Part shown: in pieces, positions 1 through 6,197 of the stretch
Layout of the letters: each line of letters opens with the position of its first letter
Numbering within the stretch: position 1 is the stretch's first letter
From: Sulfitobacter sp.
GTDB lineage: Bacteria > Pseudomonadota > Alphaproteobacteria > Rhodobacterales > Rhodobacteraceae
DNA: 7,051 bases
NCBI GenBank assembly: GCA_026421135.1
Contig: JAPKCR010000104.1
Location: forward strand, 1 to 7,051
Direction of reading: 5' to 3'
Notes under the pieces: model-generated
The model's input: the letters and a program-made list of their open reading frames with translations, nothing else
Told to the model about the DNA's origin: nothing
The model's database searches: none
Program-made: the position numbers and the translations under genes

Positions 1-1
1 C

Positions 2-538
2 CTGTCATGGTCGCTTTATCTTATGGGCTTTGATCAAGACGCCCAAGACAAGGCCCGCACCGAGGCACAGTCGGTTTTGAAAGGCCGCGCAGCCACGGGC
101 GATGACGTCGAAAATCTGCCCTTTGTCCGTCAGATCATAGATGAGGCACTGCGCCTGTACCCCCCAGCGGGGATAATATCCCGGACGGCGCAGAAAGCAG
201 ACACCTTGGGTGGGCGCGAAATCAGGCCCGGGGATACGGTGATGATTCCGATCTATGCGTTGGGCCGTCACGAACAGCTGTGGGATGATCCAAATGCGTT
301 CAAACCCGAACGTTTTGAAGACCGGAAATCTATTGACCGCTATGCATATTTGCCCTTTGGCGATGGGCCGCGCATTTGCATTGGTGCCAGCTTTGCCTTG
401 CAAGAGGCTGTTATTGTTCTAGCAACCTTGCTGTCACGGTATAAATTCACCGCCGTCAAAGGAAAAGACCCTGAACCCGTGATGATCCTGACGTTGCGCC
501 CCAATGGCGGAGTTTGGCTGACAGCAGAACCGGTTTAA
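2..538 (+). CDS. Cytochrome P450, C-terminal part (5' end outside window)
   Basis: Heme-thiolate monooxygenase. The reading frame is open from base 2, so about 178 C-terminal residues are visible of a family usually 400-470 long; the truncation is the window edge, not a mutation. The visible part opens with LSWSLYLMG, as at the end of the oxygen-binding I helix. It then shows the K-helix ExxR motif in DEALRLYPP, the PERF segment in FKPERF, and the heme-binding loop FGDGPRICIG (FxxGxRxCxG), whose Cys codon lies at 377-379 and supplies the axial iron ligand. No reductase or ferredoxin domain follows, so electrons must come from separate partners. The general style recalls the fatty-acid/CYP4- or CYP102-like branch of bacterial P450s, but substrate and CYP family cannot be assigned. 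The stop TAA (536-538) overlaps that of the convergent M48 gene. Family assignment is firm; substrate is unknown. Confidence 0.96.
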   Translation: MSWSLYLMGFDQDAQDKARTEAQSVLKGRAATGDDVENLPFVRQIIDEALRLYPPAGIISRTAQKADTLGGREIRPGDTVMIPIYALGRHEQLWDDPNAFKPERFEDRKSIDRYAYLPFGDGPRICIGASFALQEAVIVLATLLSRYKFTAVKGKDPEPVMILTLRPNGGVWLTAEPV

Positions 539-1629
539 TCACAGATCGTTTGCAGATCAGCCCAACCGGCTTCCTCCAAGATGGGCGCGTAGTCGCGCGT
601 GTCATCGACGGCGGCGCGGGCATTCTCAATGCGCTCAGCAAGGCTGGGATGGCTTAGGAAATGATTCAGCAATTCGATCCCTTCACCGTGTGCGTCGCGC
701 AACCGTCCAAACATTGTACCAAGCGCCGCAGGCGATACATTTGCAGCCTCAAGTCTGGAATAGCCAAACGCGTCAGCATCCGTTTCAGCCTGCTGGCTGT
801 AGGTCGCGCTAATCAGCCGTTCGGTCAGAAACAAGACCGCAGCTCCTCCGGCAAAGTCCCCGAACAACAGACCCAAAATGCCGATCGACCCGGCCGACCG
901 CAATGCATGCCGTGTCGGGTCACGGCTAACCACATGACCGATCTCGTGCGCAAGCACGGCAGCAACTTCGTCGGGTGTCTCAGCCTGATCAATCAGCCCC
1001 TTGAATATCACGACAAATCCGCCCGGCAGAGCAAAGGCGTTAATCATTTTGTGGTCCAGCACGGTGACGCTTAGCCCCTCCGGTGCCCCCTCGCCCGCGT
1101 TTAACGCGGCAGTCATCTGGGTCAGCGCCCTAACGCCTTTGGGGTTTTCACACACAGCCAGCGGCGCAAGCCCGGTTTCATCCAACGCATTGCGTATCTG
1201 TTCAAACGTCGCCTCACCCAAGGCGCGTTCACCAGCGGGCGGTATGAAAACTGCCAGGCGATCAGCTAACATTGGCACCAAGACCGTCACCTGAAGTGCC
1301 ACAGCCGCAACCGCTGCAACGGCCCAAGCTGCCAATTTCGCGCGTCCTTTCGGTGGGGCGCGACGCGTTGCACTAGGCAGATATCCTAGTAAGGATTTGT
1401 CTGTGACAAAAAGCCGCGAGACGGGTTCAGTAGTCAACCGCAGGGTAAAGCTGTTTTTATCAGCCTGGTCTTCCAGAATACGTATATTGTTGACGGGCCA
1501 AAACAGCGTGCTGCCATCGTCTAACCCGATCTGCAGATTTTTGTTTGCGATGTGCAGGCTAACTTCTTCGCTGATCGGACGATCACCGTCAAAATAGGCT
1601 GACCCAAACCCGTTGAATCCCACGCTCAT
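535..1629 (-). CDS. M48 family membrane-anchored zinc metallopeptidase
   Basis: A 364-residue predicted zinc endopeptidase of the M48 (Ste24/HtpX/BepA-like) clan. Residues 1-90 form a small, probably β-rich N-terminal domain of the kind often fused to M48 domains in Proteobacteria. A basic stretch (RRAPPKGRAK) and a hydrophobic segment (about 98-122) follow, consistent with a membrane anchor. The peptidase domain has FALPGG (199-204), the zinc/catalytic motif HEIGH (228-232) and the third-ligand motif ETDADAFG (Glu282, as ExxADxxG). A second hydrophobic stretch spans about 245-270, and SHPSLAERI near 326-334 is the conserved C-terminal M48 segment. All expected catalytic residues are present. 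The ATG overlaps the stop of the DUF898 gene as ATGA, with a GGGGG ribosome-binding site inside that gene, so translation is probably coupled. Quality control of envelope proteins is the likely role, by family analogy; no substrate is evident. Confidence 0.95.
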   Translation of the reverse strand: MSVGFNGFGSAYFDGDRPISEEVSLHIANKNLQIGLDDGSTLFWPVNNIRILEDQADKNSFTLRLTTEPVSRLFVTDKSLLGYLPSATRRAPPKGRAKLAAWAVAAVAAVALQVTVLVPMLADRLAVFIPPAGERALGEATFEQIRNALDETGLAPLAVCENPKGVRALTQMTAALNAGEGAPEGLSVTVLDHKMINAFALPGGFVVIFKGLIDQAETPDEVAAVLAHEIGHVVSRDPTRHALRSAGSIGILGLLFGDFAGGAAVLFLTERLISATYSQQAETDADAFGYSRLEAANVSPAALGTMFGRLRDAHGEGIELLNHFLSHPSLAERIENARAAVDDTRDYAPILEEAGWADLQTICD

Positions 1630-2936
1630 ATGGCGGCCCCCAAATCCAAAGCCTCGGCAAACCCTTCGGCTTCGGTGAATTCATCGCGATCCCGCTGGCT
1701 GATCACCTGCAATCCATACCGTTGTGGAAGCGAAAGGGTTTTAGCCATATGGCGCATCAAGGGGTAGGTGACAAAGGTGCTATAAAGCACGTTCCACATC
1801 AGGAAAACCGACAAATAAAACACTGCGACCAGCGCCAAAGCAATGCCGCGTGGAATGTCGAATTCTGTTCCGAAATCAAACCTTGAACCGGCCATCATCG
1901 CCTCTGGGCCCAGCGTTACAAAGGCGAAAACAACCAGCCCGACGATGCCGGCCAGCAGCGCCAGATAGGCAATGAAACTGCCCAATACATAAATGCTGGC
2001 GACACGCGGCCCGCTTAACCTTGACTGCAGCGCAATCCCTTCGGCTGTTTTATGGTTGGCCATCAGACGCTTGGAAGCAAATCGGTAATGGATCGCCCCG
2101 TACAGCAACCCCATGATCCCAAGGGGAAAAATGATTAGTCGTTCCAACCCAACAACTGGAAATGCGGGCGCTCCTCCGTCCATCATTTCCTCGAAGGATC
2201 TAGTAACCCCCTCGACCGTAATGTCGGACGACACCACCATCGGATCCCACCAGAGAAGCCAGACAACGCCAACCGCCAAAAACAGGATTGATACCAGAAG
2301 CGGGATCGCGGCACCGTACAACATCGTCCAGCGTCCGTCCTGATGCAGACGGGCTGATCCAAAGTACGTACGGTCCGTCACGTATTTCTCAAGCCAAAAG
2401 GTCATGCGCGGCCAGAGCAAACCTAGTGAGAGAATGGTGACGGCCCAATGCGCCAATGCCCGCCATGCATACCCCCAAGCGCCCTTTTCAAGGCCAAATC
2501 GGACACCCCGCCAGCGGGTACGGGCCAGAACATAGCGCCGAGCCCGGTATCGGGCATAAAACCACAGCGGAACGACCCCCGCGACACTCGCGAGATACCC
2601 AACCGCGGGGGTGGAAAAGACCGAAAAACTAACGAACATGACCACCAGATTGATGATGCCGATGTAGAATGTCAGGACTACCACCGCGATAAAAAAGCCA
2701 AGCAGCTTTTCCCAAGGATTGCCCACATATTCCATCGGATGACCACCGGGCCGGATCGCCGACCAAAACCAGCGCCGCAATCTGGTTTTCATCCAAAACC
2801 GATAAATGCCCAGTGTGATGACGGTCAGGAATCCGGTCTTGAGCGCCAGCCAAAAAAGGGCACCACGTTTTCCAACAAACTGAACAGGAAGGCCCTCAGG
2901 CTCTGACGTGGGGAATGTCAGCGGGGCATCAGTCAT
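1626..2936 (-). CDS. DUF898 / YjgN-family polytopic membrane protein
   Basis: A 436-residue integral membrane protein of the DUF898 (YjgN-like) family, whose biochemical function is not known. The family look is clear near the N-terminus: VQFVGKRGALFWLALKTGFL, then ITLGIYRFWMKTRLRRWFW. A further GYAWRALAHWAVTILSLGLLWP segment (starting near 155) repeats the same style. About eight hydrophobic segments can be drawn, near residues 26-46, 78-104, 112-128, 160-176, 207-229, 262-283, 314-342 and 364-391. Arg/aromatic-rich loops such as RYRARRYVLARTRWRG (129-144) are likely cytoplasmic. It lies 12 nt downstream of parC and overlaps the M48 peptidase gene by 4 nt, so all three are probably cotranscribed. 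No purine-rich ribosome-binding site precedes the ATG, and the next Met is residue 49, inside the domain, so the start at 2936 is still preferred. Translation may depend on coupling to parC. Confidence 0.93.
   Translation of the reverse strand: MTDAPLTFPTSEPEGLPVQFVGKRGALFWLALKTGFLTVITLGIYRFWMKTRLRRWFWSAIRPGGHPMEYVGNPWEKLLGFFIAVVVLTFYIGIINLVVMFVSFSVFSTPAVGYLASVAGVVPLWFYARYRARRYVLARTRWRGVRFGLEKGAWGYAWRALAHWAVTILSLGLLWPRMTFWLEKYVTDRTYFGSARLHQDGRWTMLYGAAIPLLVSILFLAVGVVWLLWWDPMVVSSDITVEGVTRSFEEMMDGGAPAFPVVGLERLIIFPLGIMGLLYGAIHYRFASKRLMANHKTAEGIALQSRLSGPRVASIYVLGSFIAYLALLAGIVGLVVFAFVTLGPEAMMAGSRFDFGTEFDIPRGIALALVAVFYLSVFLMWNVLYSTFVTYPLMRHMAKTLSLPQRYGLQVISQRDRDEFTEAEGFAEALDLGAAI
1637..1641 (-). promoter_or_regulatory. 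Shine-Dalgarno of the M48 peptidase gene
   Basis: On the minus strand GGGGG lies 7 nt before the ATG at 1629, inside the 3' end of the DUF898 gene. It supports the chosen start at the ATGA overlap. The SH3 gene also has a G-run site (GGGGA), so this style of site recurs in the window. Confidence 0.55.
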
Positions 2937-2947
2937 CGGGAAACCCG
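2937..2947 (-). promoter_or_regulatory. Short perfect inverted repeat filling the parC–DUF898 gap
   Basis: Read on the minus strand, the 12 nt between the parC stop and the DUF898 ATG are one T followed by CGGG-TTT-CCCG, a 4-bp stem with a 3-nt loop ending directly at the start codon. It takes the place where a Shine-Dalgarno site would be expected. A stem this short is weak and may be chance; regulation of the downstream start is only a possibility. Confidence 0.3.
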
Positions 2948-2948
2948 A

Positions 2949-5270
2949 TTAGCCAAAACGGTTGTCCCGCGGGAAACCACGAGGGGCCATTCGCCCTGCA
3001 CTGGCGCGCTTGGCCGTCCATTCGGTCAGGTCGACTTCGGTTCGGGTGCGCCCAGCAGGATCATGCCAGCTCAACCCTTCGGCCCGCACAAAGGTCGTGG
3101 CATCAGACATACCGCCGTCCTTGTATTTTTGCAGCCGTACACCTTTGCCGCGCGCCATTTCGGGAAGCTCGTCCAACCCAAACACCAGCACCTTGCGGTT
3201 TTCACCAACCACAGCAATAGCATCACCCGCAATAGGCGCACAGATCATCGCTTTGACCTCGCCCCGCACGTTCAGAACCTGTTTACCGCTGCGGGTTTGC
3301 GCCAGAACTTCGTCCTCAGGTACAACAAAACCATCCCCGGCAGAGGACGCCACAAGTAATTTACGGCCTGCTTTGTGTATAAAGATATCAATGATTTGCA
3401 CGTCATTTGGCAGATCAACCATCAAGCGCAGCGGTTCGCCCATGCCTCGCCCGCCCGGCAAGGTTGCGGCGGATAAAGTGTAAAACCGTCCGTTTGAACC
3501 GAAAACCAGCAATCGGTCTGTCGTTTCAGCGTGAAAAATAAAGCGCGGGCCATCGCCGTCCTTGAATTTTAGCTCACGGTTCAGGTCGATATGGCCGGTC
3601 ATCGCCCGGATCCATCCCATTTCGGAACAGACAACTGTGATCGGTTCACGGTCGATCATCGCTTCAAGCGGCACGTCCTCAATTACTCCAGCCTCAGCAA
3701 AAGTCGAGCGGCGCTTGCCGATATTTTTCCCGTCCAGCGTCCAATCTTTGCCGAACTGTTTCTTGGTGGCGCGCAGTTGGTCAATGATGCTGTCCCACTG
3801 CAGGGTTTCATTGTCCAACAGGTCTTCAAGTCCCGCGCGTTCTTCCATCAGCTCGGATTGCTCACGCATCAACTCCATCTCTTCGAGACGACGCAACGAC
3901 CGAAGACGCATGTTCAAAATCGCATCGGCCTGGACTTCGGATAGGGAATTTTCCGAGGTGGGCGCAGGAGGCACATAATCGGATTCGTCCGTCGCGCGAA
4001 CGTGCGCTTTTCCCCAATCCTCGGCCATAAGTGCCGACTTCGGTTCCTCGTCATAACGAATAATATCGATGACGCGGTCCAGATTCAGGAACGCAACGAT
4101 AAAGCCTTCCAACACCTCCAACCGATGATCGATCTTTTCCATCCGGTGGGCCGAACGGCGCTGCAGAACTTCGCGGCGGTGATCAAGGAAAGCGCGCAGC
4201 ACTTCCTTCATCGAGCAGACCTTGGGCGTTAGTCCGTCGATCAGCACGTTCATGTTTAGCGAAAACCGCACCTCAAGATCAGAGCTGCGGTATAGCATCC
4301 CCATTAGCACCTCGGGGTCCACGTTTTTCGAACGCGGTTCGAGAATCAGGCGGATATCTTCGGCTGATTCGTCCCGTACATCCGCAAGGATCGGTATCTT
4401 TTTAAGCTGGATCAGCTCAGCGATCTTTTCGATCAGCTTGGATTTTTGTACCTGATAAGGAATTTCGGTAACGACAATTTGCCAAACACCGCGACCCAAA
4501 TCCTCGACTTCGTACCGGCAACGCAGCCGAAAGCCACCTTTGCCGGTGCGATAGGCATTGGCGATATTTTCGGCGGGCTCAACGATAATCCCACCGGTTG
4601 GGAAATCGGGGCCAGGCACGAAATCAAGCAATTTGTCGTCGCCGGCATTCGGGAATCTGATCAAGTGGATACACGCGTCCACAAGTTCTGAAATGTTATG
4701 CGGCGGAATGTTGGTCGCCATGCCAACAGCAATGCCCGATGATCCATTCGCCAAAAGGTTCGGAAACTGCGCGGGCAGCACCACAGGCTCGGTCAGCGTT
4801 CCGTCATAGTTCTCGCGAAAATCAACAGCGTTCTCGGTCAACCCTTCCAGCATCGCCTCAGCGACGGCGGTCATGCGGGCTTCGGTATATCGGCTTGCAG
4901 CGGGGTTATCGCCGTCAATGTTGCCAAAGTTGCCCTGCCCGTCGACCAACGGATAGCGCACGTTAAAATCTTGCGCCAAACGGGCCATCGCATCGTAAAT
5001 CGCAGCATCGCCGTGCGGGTGATAGTTACCCATCACGTCGCCGGAAATCTTGGCCGACTTACGGAAACCACCGGTCGAACTTAGCCGCAACTCGCGCATA
5101 GCATATAGGATCCGACGGTGAACCGGCTTAAGCCCATCGCGGGCATCCGGCAGCGCACGGTGCATGATCGTTGACAATGCATAGGTCAGATACCGATCAC
5201 CCAGCGCGATGCGCAATGGTTCGGTTACATTCCGAGGATCAAGCTGTGGTGGGTCGGTAACATCTGACAT
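2949..5270 (-). CDS. parC: DNA topoisomerase IV subunit A (ParC)
   Basis: The DNA-breaking and rejoining subunit of topoisomerase IV, which with ParE decatenates daughter chromosomes in the cytoplasm. At 773 residues it has normal length for an alphaproteobacterial ParC. The N-terminal breakage-reunion domain shows ARDGLKPVHRRILYAM (43-58), the quinolone-region helix GNYHPHGDAAIYDAM (81-95), and the catalytic tyrosine Tyr128 in AASRYTEARM. NIPPHN (187-192) holds the conserved Ile near the cleavage site. The tower and coiled-coil region spans about 340-500, with QADAILNMRL at 447-456. A β-pinwheel C-terminal domain follows, with a degenerate box PGGRGMGE (605-612) in place of the canonical GyrA box, favouring ParC over GyrA. 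An in-frame stop lies four codons upstream of the ATG, so this is the first possible ATG; no strong ribosome-binding site precedes it. It is the first gene of the minus-strand cluster. The residue matching E. coli Ser80 is Ala89. Confidence 0.97.
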   Translation of the reverse strand: MSDVTDPPQLDPRNVTEPLRIALGDRYLTYALSTIMHRALPDARDGLKPVHRRILYAMRELRLSSTGGFRKSAKISGDVMGNYHPHGDAAIYDAMARLAQDFNVRYPLVDGQGNFGNIDGDNPAASRYTEARMTAVAEAMLEGLTENAVDFRENYDGTLTEPVVLPAQFPNLLANGSSGIAVGMATNIPPHNISELVDACIHLIRFPNAGDDKLLDFVPGPDFPTGGIIVEPAENIANAYRTGKGGFRLRCRYEVEDLGRGVWQIVVTEIPYQVQKSKLIEKIAELIQLKKIPILADVRDESAEDIRLILEPRSKNVDPEVLMGMLYRSSDLEVRFSLNMNVLIDGLTPKVCSMKEVLRAFLDHRREVLQRRSAHRMEKIDHRLEVLEGFIVAFLNLDRVIDIIRYDEEPKSALMAEDWGKAHVRATDESDYVPPAPTSENSLSEVQADAILNMRLRSLRRLEEMELMREQSELMEERAGLEDLLDNETLQWDSIIDQLRATKKQFGKDWTLDGKNIGKRRSTFAEAGVIEDVPLEAMIDREPITVVCSEMGWIRAMTGHIDLNRELKFKDGDGPRFIFHAETTDRLLVFGSNGRFYTLSAATLPGGRGMGEPLRLMVDLPNDVQIIDIFIHKAGRKLLVASSAGDGFVVPEDEVLAQTRSGKQVLNVRGEVKAMICAPIAGDAIAVVGENRKVLVFGLDELPEMARGKGVRLQKYKDGGMSDATTFVRAEGLSWHDPAGRTRTEVDLTEWTAKRASAGRMAPRGFPRDNRFG

Positions 5271-5376
5271 GCAAGCTGTTTAGCCAAGCACGCGTGAAGC
5301 GGCAAGCGACTGTTTGCCAAAACACGCTTTGGGGGCTGCCTAACTGTCTCCGTCCTGCAACGTTTCAAAGTTTCTC

Positions 5377-5401
5377 GGAACTTACAGGCGCAATCCGTGT
5401 T
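5377..5401 (+). promoter_or_regulatory. Candidate ECF-sigma-type promoter for the SH3 gene
   Basis: GGAACTT at 5377-5383 matches the -35 style of many ECF sigma factors (RpoE/EcfG-like GGAAC). Sixteen nucleotides after GGAAC comes TGTT (5398-5401), one mismatch from the CGTT -10 of the EcfG consensus; read as an RpoE-like site, GTTAAA follows at 5399. The position, about 75 nt upstream of the SH3 start, is suitable. The match is short and could be chance. Many Rhodobacterales appear to lack the PhyR/EcfG system, so the sigma factor is left open. Confidence 0.3.
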
Positions 5402-5464
5402 AAATTGGATAATAGGGGCTCTCGGGGGATGCCAGCTGCATGGCTTCCGAACCGCTGCCACACT

Positions 5465-5469
5465 GGGGA
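5465..5469 (+). promoter_or_regulatory. Shine-Dalgarno deciding the SH3 gene start
   Basis: GGGGA lies 7 nt before the ATG at 5477. It supports that start over in-frame ATGs at 5294 and 5429. The one at 5429 directly abuts a G-run with no spacer and would add 16 mostly polar residues ahead of the hydrophobic N-terminus. Confidence 0.65.
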
Positions 5470-5476
5470 CAAGAAA

Positions 5477-6136
5477 ATGAAACGTTTTATTCTGCTGACA
5501 TTTGGCTTTTTGGGCTGGGCTTTTTACGAAATGAGCGACGGTGCTGATTTTGAACCGGCAAGCGTGAGAATGGCAGCCACCGCGCCGATCGAAGAAAACG
5601 TTGTGTCAAAAGATATAGTGCCCGATGCGATTACTCCCAAGCCGAAAGCCGTCGAAGAACGGGTCGCCAAGATTGTACCCGTCGACACCACTCCGCCGGG
5701 CTTCGACGACGCCGTCAAAGAGGATACCGCCAATGCGGTCAAGGTCATCCGCGCCAGCCTAAGCCTTTCGTCTGTTGAACAAGCCGTTAGAGCTGCAGAA
5801 GCTCCCTTGGCGAATGAGGTTATGTTAGTTCCTGTGAACGCAGGCAGCCTGACATCAAGCCAAGACACACCGGCAATTATTCCCAGTTTGATCACCCCCA
5901 ATGACACCGGAACCGTCAATGTAAATTCAAGCAGCTCAGGTGATATCCGGTCGGTTGCAGGAAACCGCGTAAACGTGCGTGGCGGCCCCGGCACTGACTT
6001 TGGAATTGTATCGCGCCTTGGACGTGGCGACGCCGTTGAAATCATTACCGACAATGGCAACGGTTGGGTGCAGATGCGCCCGATTGATGGTGGTCCTGTG
6101 GGCTGGATGGCTGATTTTCTGCTTACCAATAGCTAA
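5477..6136 (+). CDS. Membrane-anchored SH3-domain protein
   Basis: A 219-residue protein with a hydrophobic N-terminus (MKRFILLTFGFLGWAFYE) that serves as a signal peptide or, since no clear AxA cleavage site follows, an uncleaved inner-membrane anchor. Residues about 25-155 are low in aromatic residues and rich in Ala, Val, Pro, Thr and Ser, including a SSSSG stretch, and are probably a disordered periplasmic linker. A single bacterial SH3 (SH3b) domain occupies about 156-216: NRVNVRGGPGTDFGIVSRL is the typical first strand and RT-like loop, followed by GWVQMR and the closing GWMADFLL. Such domains usually bind peptidoglycan or other envelope ligands, so an envelope role is likely; no catalytic domain is present. 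The gene is divergent from parC and is followed by its own terminator, so it is probably monocistronic. The start at 5477 is chosen from the ribosome-binding site and the signal sequence. Confidence 0.9.
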   Translation: MKRFILLTFGFLGWAFYEMSDGADFEPASVRMAATAPIEENVVSKDIVPDAITPKPKAVEERVAKIVPVDTTPPGFDDAVKEDTANAVKVIRASLSLSSVEQAVRAAEAPLANEVMLVPVNAGSLTSSQDTPAIIPSLITPNDTGTVNVNSSSSGDIRSVAGNRVNVRGGPGTDFGIVSRLGRGDAVEIITDNGNGWVQMRPIDGGPVGWMADFLLTNS

Positions 6137-6138
6137 GG

Positions 6139-6158
6139 CACGTTGCTATCAGCACGTG
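6139..6158 (+). repeat. Imperfect hairpin just after the SH3 stop codon
   Basis: CACGT-T-GCT / AGC-ACGTG forms an 8-bp stem (6139-6147 with 6151-6158) with one bulged T (6144) and a 3-nt ATC loop, starting 3 nt after the stop. No T-run follows, so it is not itself a terminator. It may stabilise the mRNA 3' end or be a protein-binding palindrome; neither is shown by the sequence. Confidence 0.4.
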
Positions 6159-6169
6159 AACACGCAATG

Positions 6170-6197
6170 AAAGGCCTCCAACACGGGGGCCTTTTTT
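6170..6197 (+). terminator. Rho-independent terminator of the SH3 gene
   Basis: The arms 6170-6179 (AAAGGCCTCC) and 6185-6194 (GGGGGCCTTT) pair over 10 bp, with a single T·G wobble and a 5-nt loop (AACAC). The 3' arm runs into six T residues (6192-6197). Strength and position, 33 nt past the SH3 stop, are typical of an intrinsic terminator. The last T is immediately followed by the ATG of the SDR gene. Confidence 0.9.
6185..6189 (+). promoter_or_regulatory. Candidate Shine-Dalgarno of the SDR gene inside the terminator stem
   Basis: GGGGG lies 8 nt before the SDR ATG at 6198, a normal spacing, and is the only ribosome-binding-like sequence available. In the hairpin it is paired with CCTCC (6175-6179), identical to the anti-Shine-Dalgarno core, so it would be masked whenever the hairpin forms. 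Use of the site is inferred. Confidence 0.4.

Larger units (their letters stand above)
5271..5476. other. Divergent intergenic region between parC and the SH3 gene
   Basis: These 206 nt must hold the promoters for the leftward parC cluster and the rightward SH3 gene. I see no credible small gene. The SH3 frame stays open back to 5294, but that extension has no signal-peptide character and is best read as untranslated. For parC no convincing -35/-10 pair stands out on the minus strand. For the SH3 gene an ECF-type candidate is listed separately; a GATAAT (5408-5413) resembles a sigma-70 -10 but has no -35 at proper spacing. Minor inverted repeats (GGCAA/TTGCC at 5301-5305 and 5314-5318; GCCA/TGGC at 5431-5434 and 5441-5444) are too short to call. 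Confidence 0.7.

Noticed and set aside
5..403. A 132-codon open frame on the minus strand opposite the P450.
   Set aside because: The plus frame carries every P450 signature motif; the antisense translation has no recognisable domain, so it is a shadow.
2949..5270. Calling the topoisomerase GyrA instead of ParC.
   Set aside because: The C-terminal domain lacks a canonical QRRGGKG GyrA box, the protein is shorter than usual GyrA, and the sequence around Tyr128 and the tower fits alphaproteobacterial ParC.
5294..5476. Upstream extension of the SH3 gene to an in-frame ATG at 5294 (280 residues) or 5429.
   Set aside because: The added residues look unlike an exported protein and would bury the hydrophobic signal/anchor. 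The ATG at 5477 has a good GGGGA site at 7 nt and gives the expected N-terminus.
5524..6129. A 201-codon open frame on the minus strand opposite the SH3 gene.
   Set aside because: Its Ser/Thr/Ala-rich composition is the mirror of the linker-rich coding strand. The plus strand has the SH3 domain, signal sequence, ribosome-binding site and terminator.
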